Translations under genes and position numbers: made by a program
Part shown: positions 27,112 through 36,209 of the stretch, piece by piece
How the letters are laid out: the number at the start of each line of letters is the position of its first letter
Position numbering within the stretch: the first letter of the stretch is position 1
The notes under the pieces: model-generated
Told to the model about the DNA's origin: nothing
The model's database searches: none
Seen by the model: the letters and a program-made list of their open reading frames with translations, nothing else
Assembly: GCF_022809115.1 (NCBI RefSeq)
Contig: NZ_JALGBH010000002.1
Location: 685,543-749,542, forward strand
DNA: 64,000 nucleotides
From: Pedobacter montanisoli
GTDB taxonomy: Bacteria > Bacteroidota > Bacteroidia > Sphingobacteriales > Sphingobacteriaceae
Reading direction: 5' to 3'

Positions 27112-28998
27112 TTATATCTTAATTACTTTAAATTCAGTTCTACGGTTCTCGCTTCGTCCCTCTTCAGTATCATTATTGAATTTAGGTACATTCTCTCCAT
27201 AACCTTTATAAGTGAGTTGTTTGCTGTTAATCCCATTGTTAATCAAATAATCATATACAGATTTAGCTCTGTTTTCTGATAATTTTTGATTTGTTTTAAG
27301 ATCACCTACATTATCGGTATGTCCTTGAATTTCAATTATAAGCGTAGGGTTAGATTTTAAGACTTCGGCCAAAAGATTAAGCTCTATCAATGAAGGCGGC
27401 AGTAACTCATATTTGTTGGTATCAAAAAAGATATTGTTAAGTGTTACATCAGCACCAACTGTAATTTTATCTAACAGAATTTCAAAATTTACAGGCTTGT
27501 TCGCATCATCATTTTTGATATTAAAGTGATGTGAATACATGAGGTAACCATCAGCTAAGATATTAAAAGCATATTCCTGATTTATAGGCATAACAGCCAT
27601 GAAGTCACCAGTTTCAGCGTTTGTATATTCGTTATAGGTAGCACTGTTTGTTTTTAGATTTACAATAAGAACGGACGCTTCAAGCGTTTTCAGCGTTTGT
27701 TTATCCTTAACCACACCTTTAACATAGGTAACAGGTAATGGCTTTATATTTTGAGGAAGTTCGAGTTTGTAAATATCTACGTTACCAAATCCTCCACCCA
27801 AATCTGCTGAAAAATAACCTTCTTTTCCATCAGCAGCTACAATAAACCCTGTTTCATCGTTGAAAGTGTTAATAGGATAACCTAAGTTTATGGGTTTACT
27901 AAAACTGCCATCATCCTGTAGTCGGCTATAATAAATGTCTTTTTGTCCAAATCCTGGCCAACCATCTGATGAAAAATAAAGCGTTTTGCCATCAACATGC
28001 ATAAATGGAGTAACTTCATCATAAGGTGTATTGATGTTTGGACCCAAATTAACGGGTTCTGTCCAGTTTCCATCGTCTTGTAAAGTACTTTTCCAGATGT
28101 CATATCCCCCAAAACCTCCAGTTCTATTACTCACAAAATATAAGGTATTTCCATCCGGACTGATTGCTGGCTGTGATTCCCAATGTTCAGAATTGACGGG
28201 TTTTCCCAAATTTAAAGGCTTGCTCCAACCATTGCCTGTTTTTTTTGAAATGTAAATATCACATCTGCCAAGGCCATCGGGTCTGTTACAACCTGTAAAG
28301 AATAAATATTTGCCATCTGGAGATAGAGATTGTGCACCTTCATTAAAATTGGGAGTATTAATATTGTCGCTTAGTGGCTGAGCCTGCTGCCATTCATTAT
28401 TTTTCTTTTCAGATACATAAAAATCTTCATTACCTCTGATATTACGTGTAAAAATTAAGGTTTGTCCATCAGCGGTTAAAGCTGGGAAATAATCGCGGTA
28501 TTCGCTATTGATATAAAACCCCATGTTAACGGGTTTATAAGGAACTGGTTTCTTGACGGCTTCAATAGCAAAATCACAGTCTGTCTGATATTTTTTTGCT
28601 TTTTCTGTAAATTCTGTTGCTTTATTTTCTTTCTCTAAAAAAACAGAGAGTGTTTTTTTAGAAGCAACGTAATCTCCTGTTTGTAGTTCTAGCTCACCCA
28701 ATGTAAAATACAAAACAGGGTCGCTCACAGGCGCAACATTTACAGCCTGTCTAAAACTCTCTTTGGCCTTCTCATTATCTTTTAGACGTTTGTAAAGCAC
28801 TCCCAGTTGTATGTAAGCAAGCTGAAATTTAGGATCGGCTTTAACTGCAGCATCAAGATTTTTAAGGGCTTCATCAAAAATATTTTGCCTCACAAATTGC
28901 TGAGCATCATCAAAGCTGTTTTGCGCTTTCCTTATTGGCGATTGAGCACTTGCATGTAAAGTTAACAGACTTAAAAATATAAGGAGATAATTACGCAT
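27112..28998 (-). CDS. OmpA-family protein with TPR, PD40 propeller and regulatory domains (PorE-like)
   Basis: 628 residues. A signal peptide (cleavage near ASA/QSP) comes first. Residues about 20-135 are TPR helices (AYIQLGVLYKRLKDNEKAKESF), about 170-400 are PD40/WD40-like blades (repeated LYFxSxxxGGxGxxDIY), and about 420-510 are a carboxypeptidase-regulatory-like beta domain. The C-terminal OmpA peptidoglycan-binding domain has IEIQGHTDNVGD and LSENRAKSVYDYL. This order equals that of PorE, a peptidoglycan-linked type IX secretion component of Porphyromonas, but that protein is a lipoprotein and no lipobox is seen here. Several paralogs with this layout occur in Bacteroidota genomes, so a secretion role is only suggested. 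Confidence 0.85.
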   Translation of the reverse strand: MRNYLLIFLSLLTLHASAQSPIRKAQNSFDDAQQFVRQNIFDEALKNLDAAVKADPKFQLAYIQLGVLYKRLKDNEKAKESFRQAVNVAPVSDPVLYFTLGELELQTGDYVASKKTLSVFLEKENKATEFTEKAKKYQTDCDFAIEAVKKPVPYKPVNMGFYINSEYRDYFPALTADGQTLIFTRNIRGNEDFYVSEKKNNEWQQAQPLSDNINTPNFNEGAQSLSPDGKYLFFTGCNRPDGLGRCDIYISKKTGNGWSKPLNLGKPVNSEHWESQPAISPDGNTLYFVSNRTGGFGGYDIWKSTLQDDGNWTEPVNLGPNINTPYDEVTPFMHVDGKTLYFSSDGWPGFGQKDIYYSRLQDDGSFSKPINLGYPINTFNDETGFIVAADGKEGYFSADLGGGFGNVDIYKLELPQNIKPLPVTYVKGVVKDKQTLKTLEASVLIVNLKTNSATYNEYTNAETGDFMAVMPINQEYAFNILADGYLMYSHHFNIKNDDANKPVNFEILLDKITVGADVTLNNIFFDTNKYELLPPSLIELNLLAEVLKSNPTLIIEIQGHTDNVGDLKTNQKLSENRAKSVYDYLINNGINSKQLTYKGYGENVPKFNNDTEEGRSENRRTEFKVIKI

Positions 28999-29034
28999 AG
29001 GATTAACAAATAAGCTATGCTAATGTATATATTT

Positions 29035-29658
29035 TTAAGGGATATTCAGAAATTTATGTGTTTGTAAGGAAATTTCCCATTTAGGATTGTTCTTTACATA
29101 CTCTACAATTAAAGGTGTAATTTCTTTTGCTTTTGACCATTCAGGTTGTAAATACAACTTACAGTTTTCAGATACTGTTTCGGCATATTTTTCAGCCCAT
29201 TCAAAATCACTTTTATTGAAAACGATTACTTTTAATTCATTGGCGAAAGGAGTTATATCAGGACGAGGGGCTTTGAATTTTTTTGGCGACAAGCAAATCC
29301 AATCCCACTTACCGCTTAAGGGATAAGCCCCAGAAGTCTCAATGAAGGTAAGAATTCCTCTGTCTTGCAACTGAGAAGTTAAATAATCCAAATTGTAGAT
29401 CAAAGGTTCGCCGCCTGTTACAACAACTGCTTTACCAGGATATTGCATAGCATTGTTCACAATAGTATCTGTAGGTGTAAGCGGATGTAGTTCGGCATCC
29501 CAGCTTTCTTTTACATCACACCAATGACAGCCTACGTCACAACCTCCCAAGCGAATAAAGTATGCAGCTTTTCCTGTATTAAATCCTTCGCCCTGTATGG
29601 TATAAAATTCTTCCATTAAAGGAAGTAAAGTGCCGTCTTCTGGAATTTGATGTGCCAT
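29035..29658 (-). CDS. queE: 7-carboxy-7-deazaguanine synthase
   Basis: 207 residues. It is a radical-SAM enzyme with the cluster motif GGCDVGCHWCDVKESW (C-x3-C-x2-C) and the small-core layout of QueE: EEFYTIQGEGFNTGKAAYFIRLGG near the N-terminus and VVTGGEPLIY in the middle. It makes the deazaguanine ring for queuosine in tRNA. It is a single gene with a -7 motif 16 bp before the ATG; no other queuosine gene lies in the window. Confidence 0.93.
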   Translation of the reverse strand: MAHQIPEDGTLLPLMEEFYTIQGEGFNTGKAAYFIRLGGCDVGCHWCDVKESWDAELHPLTPTDTIVNNAMQYPGKAVVVTGGEPLIYNLDYLTSQLQDRGILTFIETSGAYPLSGKWDWICLSPKKFKAPRPDITPFANELKVIVFNKSDFEWAEKYAETVSENCKLYLQPEWSKAKEITPLIVEYVKNNPKWEISLQTHKFLNIP

Positions 29659-29674
29659 TTTGTAAATTAGAGGG

Positions 29675-29682
29675 CAAATATA
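29675..29682 (-). promoter_or_regulatory. Putative -7 element of queE
   Basis: TATATTTG on minus, a perfect TAnnTTTG, 16 bp before the queE ATG. Confidence 0.45.
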
Positions 29683-29704
29683 CGCAATCGTTAATTTTCT
29701 CAGT

Positions 29705-30040
29705 ATGAATTGGGTAAAGGTTTTGTCAAAACAGGAGCTTGAAGGTGCAGATTTTATCAGGATGGTTAAAGCAGATGGAAAAAAGATATGCCTGATAAAG
29801 CATAAAGATAAATTTTATGCTACGCAGAATACCTGTCCGCATGCCGGTGGCATTTTAAGTGGCGGATGGTGTAAAAATGGACATTTAATCTGTCCTTTGC
29901 ACAGGTATGAATACAATCTAGAAACAGGTAGAGGAGCAGAGGGGCAAGGAGATTATATCGACATATATCCTTTAGAAGAAAGGCAAGATGGTTTGTATAT
30001 CGGATTAAAAGAAAGCATCTGGAAAAGATGGTTTAGCTAA
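29705..30040 (+). CDS. Small Rieske [2Fe-2S] ferredoxin-like protein
   Basis: 111 residues. The cluster ligands are clear: C-P-H in TCPHAGGIL and C-P-L-H in ICPLHRYEYN, with 17 residues between them, and the typical loop of NirD/BphF-type Rieske ferredoxins. No signal peptide, so a cytoplasmic electron carrier. Its partner is not nearby. Its 3' end overlaps the convergent PIN-domain gene by 8 bp. Confidence 0.85.
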   Translation: MNWVKVLSKQELEGADFIRMVKADGKKICLIKHKDKFYATQNTCPHAGGILSGGWCKNGHLICPLHRYEYNLETGRGAEGQGDYIDIYPLEERQDGLYIGLKESIWKRWFS

Positions 30041-30452
30041 TCATGCACCTGTCAAAAAAATCTTTACAAGAGAGGACAGCAATTTCTGAAAAATAAAAAT
30101 CATCCGTGTCTTCTGTAATGATATAATCGCAGTTAACCGATAAAGCAGCATAATATTCTAAGCCGTCTTCAAAATCGTTGATTCTTTTATTGATTAATGT
30201 AGAAAATACATCATCGCTATTATGATGTGTTATTCTGATATGTCTGCACAACACATCGATTTTTTGTTTGGCATTAATCTTATTTTTCTTTTGAGCGAAA
30301 TAAAAAGCGATAGCTAGGCAGAGAGGAGAAGTATAAACCTCAAATTTAGTATGATTGGCTAGGCTTAATATTCTTGACGAATAAGTAAAGAGTGGATATT
30401 CTTTATTGAGTACAGAAACCAAGATATTGGCATCTAAAAAGATACGTGTCAT
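30033..30452 (-). CDS. PIN-domain ribonuclease toxin (VapC-like)
   Basis: 139 residues. Acidic PIN residues are seen: D7 in IFLDANILVS, the D/E pair in FEDGLEYYAAL, and D in IITEDTDDF. Such toxins cleave RNA, often initiator tRNA or rRNA loops, when their antitoxin is lost. It lies 3 bp after the antitoxin gene on the same strand, so the two form a toxin-antitoxin operon. It overlaps the Rieske gene tail-to-tail by 8 bp. Confidence 0.82.
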   Translation of the reverse strand: MTRIFLDANILVSVLNKEYPLFTYSSRILSLANHTKFEVYTSPLCLAIAFYFAQKKNKINAKQKIDVLCRHIRITHHNSDDVFSTLINKRINDFEDGLEYYAALSVNCDYIITEDTDDFYFSEIAVLSCKDFFDRCMIS

Positions 30453-30455
30453 TAT

Positions 30456-30719
30456 TTAGACTTTTTTTGCAGAGAAAAACTCGTCTTTTAAATCTTTTCT
30501 TGATGATTTTGTATTGCGTTTGTATTCTACTTCGCCCTCGGCAACCATATTTACCCAATCACTAATTGGAAAATCTTCTAAAGATTTATACTGATTGGAA
30601 GTAATCTGTATAAGCAAATGCTCAATTAAGCGTGATAAGCTAATGTTATGTTCATCAGCATATTTTTTAGCCTTTTCTATTACATTTTTATCAAAGCTTA
30701 AAGTTAGTTTGGTATCCAT
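30456..30719 (-). CDS. Antitoxin of the PIN toxin (DUF6364-like, ribbon-helix-helix)
   Basis: 87 residues. The N-terminal TKLTLSFDKNVIEKAKKYADEH and SLSRLIEHLL segments form the strand-helix-helix of ribbon-helix-helix DNA-binding antitoxins. The C-terminal part with the WVNMVAEGEVEY segment and a basic tail probably folds on the toxin. It is the promoter-proximal gene of the pair, the usual order. AGAGG lies about 6 bp before the ATG. Self-repression at the upstream AT-rich repeats is inferred. Confidence 0.8.
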   Translation of the reverse strand: MDTKLTLSFDKNVIEKAKKYADEHNISLSRLIEHLLIQITSNQYKSLEDFPISDWVNMVAEGEVEYKRNTKSSRKDLKDEFFSAKKV

Positions 30720-30745
30720 GTGTACCTCTTTTTTTAATTACATCA

Positions 30746-30753
30746 CAAATTTA
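30746..30753 (-). promoter_or_regulatory. -7 element of the toxin-antitoxin operon, with nearby operator-like repeats
   Basis: TAAATTTG on minus, a perfect TAnnTTTG, 26 bp before the antitoxin ATG. Just upstream lie two ACGT-centred sites (ACGT at about 30763 and at 30785; the second in the palindrome ATACGTAT, 30783-30790), flanked by AATTAAA/TTTAATT arms (30771-30800). These are possible antitoxin-binding sites. Confidence 0.4.
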
Positions 30754-30804
30754 ATATTTTTTACGTGTTAAATTAAATTTTTATACGTATTATTTTAATT
30801 AAAT

Positions 30805-30848
30805 AAAAAAGCCAATAAAACCATACTTTTAAGTATGGTTTTATTGGC
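30805..30848 (-). terminator. Strong hairpin terminator of folD
   Basis: A perfect 18-bp stem (30811-30828 with 30831-30848) and a two-base nominal loop, followed on minus by a T6 tract. It lies 17 bp after the folD stop and separates it from the toxin-antitoxin promoter. Confidence 0.9.
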
Positions 30849-30865
30849 CTCGTTTTCTTTTTATA

Positions 30866-31744
30866 TTAGTAAATTGTTTTTTTAGCTGATGCCAAAGTGT
30901 TTTTCAATAAACCTACAATGGTCATTAGGCCTACGCCGCCCGGAACAGGGGTGATGTATGATGTTAGGGGAGCTACCTTATCAAAATCTACGTCGCCATA
31001 AAGTTTAAAACCTGATTTGGTTTCAGTAGAAAATTCGCGGTTGATGCCCACATCTATAACAATAGCGCCTGCTTTTACCATATCGGCAGTAATAAAATTC
31101 TTTTTACCTATAGCAGCTATAATAATATCGGCTTGTAATACCTGTTCTTTTAAATCTTTTGTTTTAGAATGTGTTAAAGTTACTGTACAATTACCTGGAT
31201 TGGCATTGCGTGCCATCAAAATACTCATTGGGCTACCTACAATATTACTGCGGCCAACCACAACACAATGCATGCCACTTGTATTTATTCCATATTCCTG
31301 TAGCATTAACAGAATACCATAAGGGGTAGCAGGGATAAAACAGGGCAGATTACGCATCATTCTGCCTAAGTTAATTGGGTGGAAACCATCTACATCTTTT
31401 TTATGATCAATAGCTTCGGTAACTTTTTCAGGATCTATATGTTTAGGCAATGGCAATTGTACAATTAGTCCATCAACATCAGCATTCTTATTAATTTCAG
31501 CTATTTTGTCTAAAAGTTCAGCCTCAGTAACGGTAGTATCGTACCTATATAATGAAGATTTAAACCCTACTTTTTCACAATTCTTCATTTTACTGGCAAC
31601 ATAGGTTTCACTACCGCCATCGTTACCCACTAAAATAGCTACCAAATGAGGCTTTCTTCCAGTATCGTTTAAGAAGTTTGCAGCCTCATCGGCTATTTGA
31701 AGCTTTATTTTTTCAGATACGAATTTTCCGTCTAATAACTGCAT
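30866..31744 (-). CDS. folD: Methylenetetrahydrofolate dehydrogenase/cyclohydrolase
   Basis: 292 residues. The two FolD signatures are present: a variant of the first ([22 protein letters not shown]) with the catalytic Lys in YVASKMK, and [13 protein letters not shown] at the end. [13 protein letters not shown] marks the NADP site, and QLPLPKHID the substrate loop. It interconverts methylene-, methenyl- and formyl-tetrahydrofolate. It lies downstream of lepA on the same strand, with a heptamer-repeat spacer between, and ends at a strong terminator. Confidence 0.95.
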   Translation of the reverse strand: MQLLDGKFVSEKIKLQIADEAANFLNDTGRKPHLVAILVGNDGGSETYVASKMKNCEKVGFKSSLYRYDTTVTEAELLDKIAEINKNADVDGLIVQLPLPKHIDPEKVTEAIDHKKDVDGFHPINLGRMMRNLPCFIPATPYGILLMLQEYGINTSGMHCVVVGRSNIVGSPMSILMARNANPGNCTVTLTHSKTKDLKEQVLQADIIIAAIGKKNFITADMVKAGAIVIDVGINREFSTETKSGFKLYGDVDFDKVAPLTSYITPVPGGVGLMTIVGLLKNTLASAKKTIY

Positions 31745-31750
31745 ATTTTG

Positions 31751-31826
31751 AGATGTGAGATGTGAGATGTTAGATATGATTTAGACTATCTAAGCCTCAA
31801 ATCTCATATCTAAATTCTCATATCTA
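31751..31826. repeat. Inverted clusters of degenerate heptamers between lepA and folD
   Basis: On plus, AGATGTG twice, then AGATGTT and AGATATG (31751-31778). On minus, TATGAGA, ATTTAGA, TATGAGA and TTTGAGG (31795-31824). The two clusters are inverted relative to each other around a short centre, so the spacer can fold. They fill nearly all of the 85-bp gap. Confidence 0.75.
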
Positions 31827-31829
31827 GGT

Positions 31830-33617
31830 TTAATCTAATTTCAATACTGCCATAAATGCCGATTGAGGTATTTCTACGTTACCTACCTGCCGCATACGTT
31901 TTTTACCTTTTTTCTGTTTTTCCAATAACTTACGCTTACGTGAAATATCACCACCATAACATTTGGCTGTTACATCTTTACGTAAAGCACTGATGGTTTC
32001 ACGAGCAATAACCTTAGCGCCAATAGATGCCTGGATCTTGATTTCAAACTGCTGGCGAGGTAAAAGCTCTTTTAGTTTTTCACAAATCTTTTTACCAAAA
32101 TCATACGCATTACTACGGTGGATTAATGATGATAAAGCATCTACAGGCTCATCATTTAAACGGATGTCTAAACGAACGAGGTCTGATTTACGGTAACCAA
32201 TAGGATGGTAATCAAAAGAAGCATATCCTTTTGATATGGTTTTTAATTTATCATAAAAATCAAAAACGATCTCGCCCATCGGCATTTCAAAGACCAGTTC
32301 AACTCTGTCTGCCGTTAAGTATGACTGATTTACAATAATACCACGCTTTTGAATACATAAACTTAATACCGGGCCTACAAACTCTGCTTTGGTAATAATA
32401 TTAGCTTTGATAAAAGGCTCTTCTACGTAATCTATCTTGCTTGGATCAGGTAGATCTGAAGGGTTATTTACAATAACAAGTTCGCCTTTTGAAGTGTATG
32501 CATTGTACGATACGTTTGGTACGGTAGTAATTACCGTCATGTTAAATTCACGTTCCAAACGTTCCTGAATAATTTCCATATGAAGCATACCCAAGAAGCC
32601 ACAACGGAAACCGAAACCTAAAGCTGCTGAGCTTTCAGGTTCGAAAACAATGGAAGCATCATTAAGCTGCAACTTGTGCATACTTTCTCTCAGTTCTTCA
32701 TAATCTTCTGTATCTACAGGATAAATACCAGCAAAAACCATCGGTTTTACCTCTTCAAAACCTTGTATGCCTTCATTTGATCCATTTTCTACAGTAGTAA
32801 TGGTATCACCAACTTTTACTTCACGGGCTTCTTTTATACCTGAAATAATATAGCCCACATCACCGGTTTTAATGATGTCTCTTGGTGCCATATCTAACTT
32901 TAAGACACCAACCTCATCAGCGATGTATTGCTTGCCTGTGTTGATGAATTTTACTTTATCTCCTTTTTTAATTTTACCGTTAACTACCTTATAATAAGCA
33001 ATGATACCTCTAAATGAGTTGAAAACACTATCAAAAATCAAAGCTTGTAATTCACCATCAGGATTACCTTTTGGAGCAGGAACCCGCTCTACAATGGCCT
33101 GCAGAATGTCAGGAATACCCATTCCGGTTTTACCCGAAGCAGGTATAATATCTTCACGCTTGCATCCAATTAGATCTATAATTTGGTCTTTCACTTCTTC
33201 GGGCATTGCACCCGGAAGATCCATTTTATTTAGAATAGGAATAATCTCTAAATCATGTTCTAAGGCCAAGTATAAATTGGAAATAGTTTGGGCTTGTATA
33301 CCTTGCGATGCATCAACAATTAATAATGCACCCTCGCATGCTGCAATAGAACGTGAAACTTCGTAAGAAAAATCTACGTGACCGGGGGTATCTATTAAAT
33401 TAAAAATGTACTCTTCACCGTTAAGTTTATAGTTCATTTGTATAGCATGGCTTTTTATAGTTATACCACGCTCACGCTCAAGGTCCATATTATCTAATAA
33501 CTGAGCTTGTGCTTCCCGCTGACTTATGGTGTTTGTAAATTCTAATAAACGGTCGGCCAAGGTACTTTTACCATGGTCTATATGTGCTATAATGCAGAAA
33601 TTACGTATATTTTTCAT
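31830..33617 (-). CDS. lepA: Elongation factor 4 (ribosomal back-translocase)
   Basis: 595 residues. GTPase motifs: [16 protein letters not shown] (G1), [11 protein letters not shown] (G2), [10 protein letters not shown] (G3) and NKMDLPGA (G4). The family-specific C-terminal domain is intact ([25 protein letters not shown]). LepA acts on stalled or mis-translocated ribosomes. A perfect -7 motif ends 7 bp before the ATG. Confidence 0.97.
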   Translation of the reverse strand: MKNIRNFCIIAHIDHGKSTLADRLLEFTNTISQREAQAQLLDNMDLERERGITIKSHAIQMNYKLNGEEYIFNLIDTPGHVDFSYEVSRSIAACEGALLIVDASQGIQAQTISNLYLALEHDLEIIPILNKMDLPGAMPEEVKDQIIDLIGCKREDIIPASGKTGMGIPDILQAIVERVPAPKGNPDGELQALIFDSVFNSFRGIIAYYKVVNGKIKKGDKVKFINTGKQYIADEVGVLKLDMAPRDIIKTGDVGYIISGIKEAREVKVGDTITTVENGSNEGIQGFEEVKPMVFAGIYPVDTEDYEELRESMHKLQLNDASIVFEPESSAALGFGFRCGFLGMLHMEIIQERLEREFNMTVITTVPNVSYNAYTSKGELVIVNNPSDLPDPSKIDYVEEPFIKANIITKAEFVGPVLSLCIQKRGIIVNQSYLTADRVELVFEMPMGEIVFDFYDKLKTISKGYASFDYHPIGYRKSDLVRLDIRLNDEPVDALSSLIHRSNAYDFGKKICEKLKELLPRQQFEIKIQASIGAKVIARETISALRKDVTAKCYGGDISRKRKLLEKQKKGKKRMRQVGNVEIPQSAFMAVLKLD

Positions 33618-33624
33618 CTTTGTG

Positions 33625-33632
33625 CAAAGATA
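33625..33632 (-). promoter_or_regulatory. -7 element of lepA, near-leaderless
   Basis: TATCTTTG on minus, a perfect TAnnTTTG, ending 7 bp before the lepA ATG. Confidence 0.5.
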
Positions 33633-33748
33633 ATTTTTTTAGCTTAATAATTATGCTTCAATCTATCTTGCGAAGCAAAAAATCCTTAAAGAGATTTGAA
33701 AAGGAAACTGTAAATTGGTATTGTTATTAAGAACATAGTTTTATAAAA

Positions 33749-34426
33749 ATGAAAGTTTTAATCGTTGAAGACGAAAAAGCATTGTTGGATAGTATTTTAA
33801 CTTATCTTACCGAAGATGGTACTTTATGTGAAACTGCTGCCGATTTTTTATCGGCATCTGAAAAAATAGCTTTATACGATTACGACTGTATCATACTTGA
33901 TTTAGGTTTACCAGACGGAGATGGATTAAGTCTTTTAAAAGAAATTAAACAACACAGTAAGTCTGACGGAGTATTGATTATTTCTGCAAAGAATTCTTTA
34001 GATGACAGGTTGCTTGGACTGGAAATAGGTGCAGATGATTATTTGGTTAAACCTTTCCATCTTTCTGAATTGAAAGCCAGGGTGGTAGCCATTGTGAGGC
34101 GTAAGAATTTCAATGGTAGCAAAATTATTCACTTTAATGAGATTAAGATTGACCTTTCTTCTTTTAATGTTCTGGTAAATGAAGCGCAGGTGGTTTTAAC
34201 TAAAAAAGAGTTTGACTTGTTGGTTTATTTTCTGGCCAATAAAACTAAGGTTGTTTCTAAAAATGCCATAGCAGAACATTTATGGGGCGATGAAATGGAT
34301 ATTGCAGATGATTTTGATTTCATCTATACACATATTAAGAATCTACGCAAAAAACTTTTGGAAGCAGGTTCAAAAGACTATTTGAAATCGGTTTATGGTA
34401 TAGGTTATAAATTTGGTGTTATATGA
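33749..34426 (+). CDS. OmpR-family response regulator
   Basis: 225 residues. The receiver domain has the acidic pocket (VEDE at 6-9), the phosphorylated D51 in IILDLGLPDGDG, and K in YLVKPFH. The C-terminal winged helix (about 130-225; LTKKEFDLLVYFLANK) binds DNA. It overlaps the kinase gene start by 4 bp (ATGA), so they form a two-component pair. The targets are unknown; the neighbouring PepSY-like and TonB receptor genes are the obvious candidates. Confidence 0.93.
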   Translation: MKVLIVEDEKALLDSILTYLTEDGTLCETAADFLSASEKIALYDYDCIILDLGLPDGDGLSLLKEIKQHSKSDGVLIISAKNSLDDRLLGLEIGADDYLVKPFHLSELKARVVAIVRRKNFNGSKIIHFNEIKIDLSSFNVLVNEAQVVLTKKEFDLLVYFLANKTKVVSKNAIAEHLWGDEMDIADDFDFIYTHIKNLRKKLLEAGSKDYLKSVYGIGYKFGVI

Positions 34427-35679
34427 AGCTGGCTAATCAATACAATAAGGTTAATTTATTGGTTTCCATACTTATATTGCTATTAACAGGTATTGTATAT
34501 TATCTCCTTATACATTTTATCTTGACTAAAAAGCTGGATAGAGACTTGATGACAGAAGAAGATGAAATACGACAATATGTTGCTAATTATCATGACTTAC
34601 CTTTACTGACCAGTTTTATAGACCAAGAGGTTCTATATAAAGTTACAACTCTACCATCTTCAACAGAAAGAGTATTTAGAAACACAGTATTTTATGACAA
34701 ACGGGAAAAAGAGACTGAACCTGGAAGAAGTCTGGTTACAATTATACAGGTAAATGATACTTTTTATGAAGTTACAATCATAAAATCGAGAGTAGAATCA
34801 GAAGATTTAGTAAGACTGATCCTTTTGGTTACGGTCTGTATTACAGGTTTATTATTATTGGCTTTATGGCTTATTCATCGTTTTTTATTGAATAGACTGT
34901 GGCAACCGTTCTATGGCGTATTAAACCAGATGAAGGCTTTTAATATCAAGCAAAATGCTGAAATTACTCATACAGAAACCAAGATAGAAGAGTTCAATGA
35001 GTTAAATCGCTCAGCCATAATGATGGCCAATCAGGTAAATCAGGATTATAAGGAGCTTAAAAACTTCACAGACAATGCATCACATGAAATGATGACTCCA
35101 TTGGCCATCGTTAACTCAAAATTAGACAGTTTATTGCAAACAGAGAAACTGACAGAACAACATATACTTATTATAACTGATATTTACGATGCCATAGCAC
35201 GTTTGACCAAATTGAACCAGTCGCTATTACTACTAACCAAAATAGAAAATAACCTCTTGCCAGATGAACAGGAGATAGATATTGAAAAACTGTTTATTGA
35301 AAAATCACAACAGTTTAGTGAACTGATATTAAAAGCAGAACTTAGTTTTCATATGCAGCAGGTTTCTTGTAAAGTTACAATGAGTAAATATCTGGCAGAT
35401 ATTTTATTGAATAACCTGTTGATTAATGCTATTAAATACACTCCTGCAGGAGGAGATATTTCTGTAGTATTGCAGGATCATGGTTTTTCATTAATGAACA
35501 CTGCAGTTGAAGGTGCATTAGACACCAAATATTTCAAACGATTTGAGAAATCTGTCCATTCAACCGGAACAGGCTTAGGGCTAGCCATTGTTTTTCAAAT
35601 CTGTAGCCTCTATCATTTTGATTTTAGCTATAGTTTTGAAGAAAAACAGCATCAATTCAATATCTTGTTTAAAAAATAG
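34423..35679 (+). CDS. Sensor histidine kinase
   Basis: 418 residues. Two membrane segments (about 12-32 and 130-152) frame a periplasmic sensor loop of about 95 residues. The dimerisation domain has the H-box FTDNASHEMMTPLA, and the ATPase domain has NNLLINAIKYTPAGG (N box) and TGTGLGLAIV (G2 box). The G1 box (DxGxG) is degenerate, as in many Bacteroidota kinases of this branch. It partners the regulator it overlaps. Confidence 0.92.
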   Translation: MKLANQYNKVNLLVSILILLLTGIVYYLLIHFILTKKLDRDLMTEEDEIRQYVANYHDLPLLTSFIDQEVLYKVTTLPSSTERVFRNTVFYDKREKETEPGRSLVTIIQVNDTFYEVTIIKSRVESEDLVRLILLVTVCITGLLLLALWLIHRFLLNRLWQPFYGVLNQMKAFNIKQNAEITHTETKIEEFNELNRSAIMMANQVNQDYKELKNFTDNASHEMMTPLAIVNSKLDSLLQTEKLTEQHILIITDIYDAIARLTKLNQSLLLLTKIENNLLPDEQEIDIEKLFIEKSQQFSELILKAELSFHMQQVSCKVTMSKYLADILLNNLLINAIKYTPAGGDISVVLQDHGFSLMNTAVEGALDTKYFKRFEKSVHSTGTGLGLAIVFQICSLYHFDFSYSFEEKQHQFNILFKK

Positions 35680-35740
35680 ATAGCTACAGAATTACTTCAT
35701 AATTGCCTGTTAACTTGGATCAAAGTTTAAAAATTAAATT

Positions 35741-36151
35741 ATGAAAAAAGGAATTCAATTAATGTTAGCCTTAGGGATTATGGCTATAGGTGCAAATGCG
35801 CAAAAAGTGAATGAAAGTAAAGTTCCTGCAAATGTTAAATCAGCATTTCAAAAAGCTCATCCGGGTGTAACAGGCGTAAAATGGGAGATGGAGAAAGATA
35901 ATTATGAGGCAGCCTTTACAGCAAATGATGTTAAAACTTCTGAGGTTTACAATGCTAAGGGCCAGTTACAGGAAACAGAAGTAGCAGTTAGGTTTAATGA
36001 TTTGCCAGAAGCGGTAAGAACTAAGCTTAAAGGTTTAAAAGTAACCGAAACAGCGAAGATTACCAGAGCTAATGGACAAGTGGTATTTGAAGCAGAAGTA
36101 AAAGGTAAAGATTTGCTTTTTGATGAAAAAGGTAATCTGATAAAACCTTAA
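35741..36151 (+). CDS. Periplasmic PepSY-like protein
   Basis: 136 residues. The signal peptide ends near ANA/QKV. The mature part has two PepSY-like (BLIP-fold) repeats: VPANVKSAFQKAHPGVTGVKWEME and, in the second half, LPEAVRTKLKGLKVTETAKI. Proteins of this family (PF11396 type) are small periplasmic proteins of unknown job, often next to two-component systems that respond to envelope or metal signals. It lies 61 bp after the kinase gene, and a bidirectional terminator separates it from the TonB receptor. Confidence 0.8.
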   Translation: MKKGIQLMLALGIMAIGANAQKVNESKVPANVKSAFQKAHPGVTGVKWEMEKDNYEAAFTANDVKTSEVYNAKGQLQETEVAVRFNDLPEAVRTKLKGLKVTETAKITRANGQVVFEAEVKGKDLLFDEKGNLIKP

Positions 36152-36164
36152 TTAGATTTAAGCT

Positions 36165-36201
36165 AAAAAAAGCATCTGAAAATTTTTTCAGATGCTTTTT
36201 T
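36165..36201 (+). terminator. Bidirectional rho-independent terminator
   Basis: The stem GCATCTGAAAA/TTTTCAGATGC is flanked by A-tract and T-tract, so it can end transcription both from the PepSY-like gene and from the convergent TonB receptor gene. Confidence 0.92.
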
Positions 36202-36209
36202 GTTACCAA

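Noticed and set aside
30771..30800. AATTAAA/TTTAATT inverted repeat as a certain operator
   Set aside because: The arms are pure A/T in an AT-rich region and off-centre from the ATACGTAT palindrome; kept only as a possible site.
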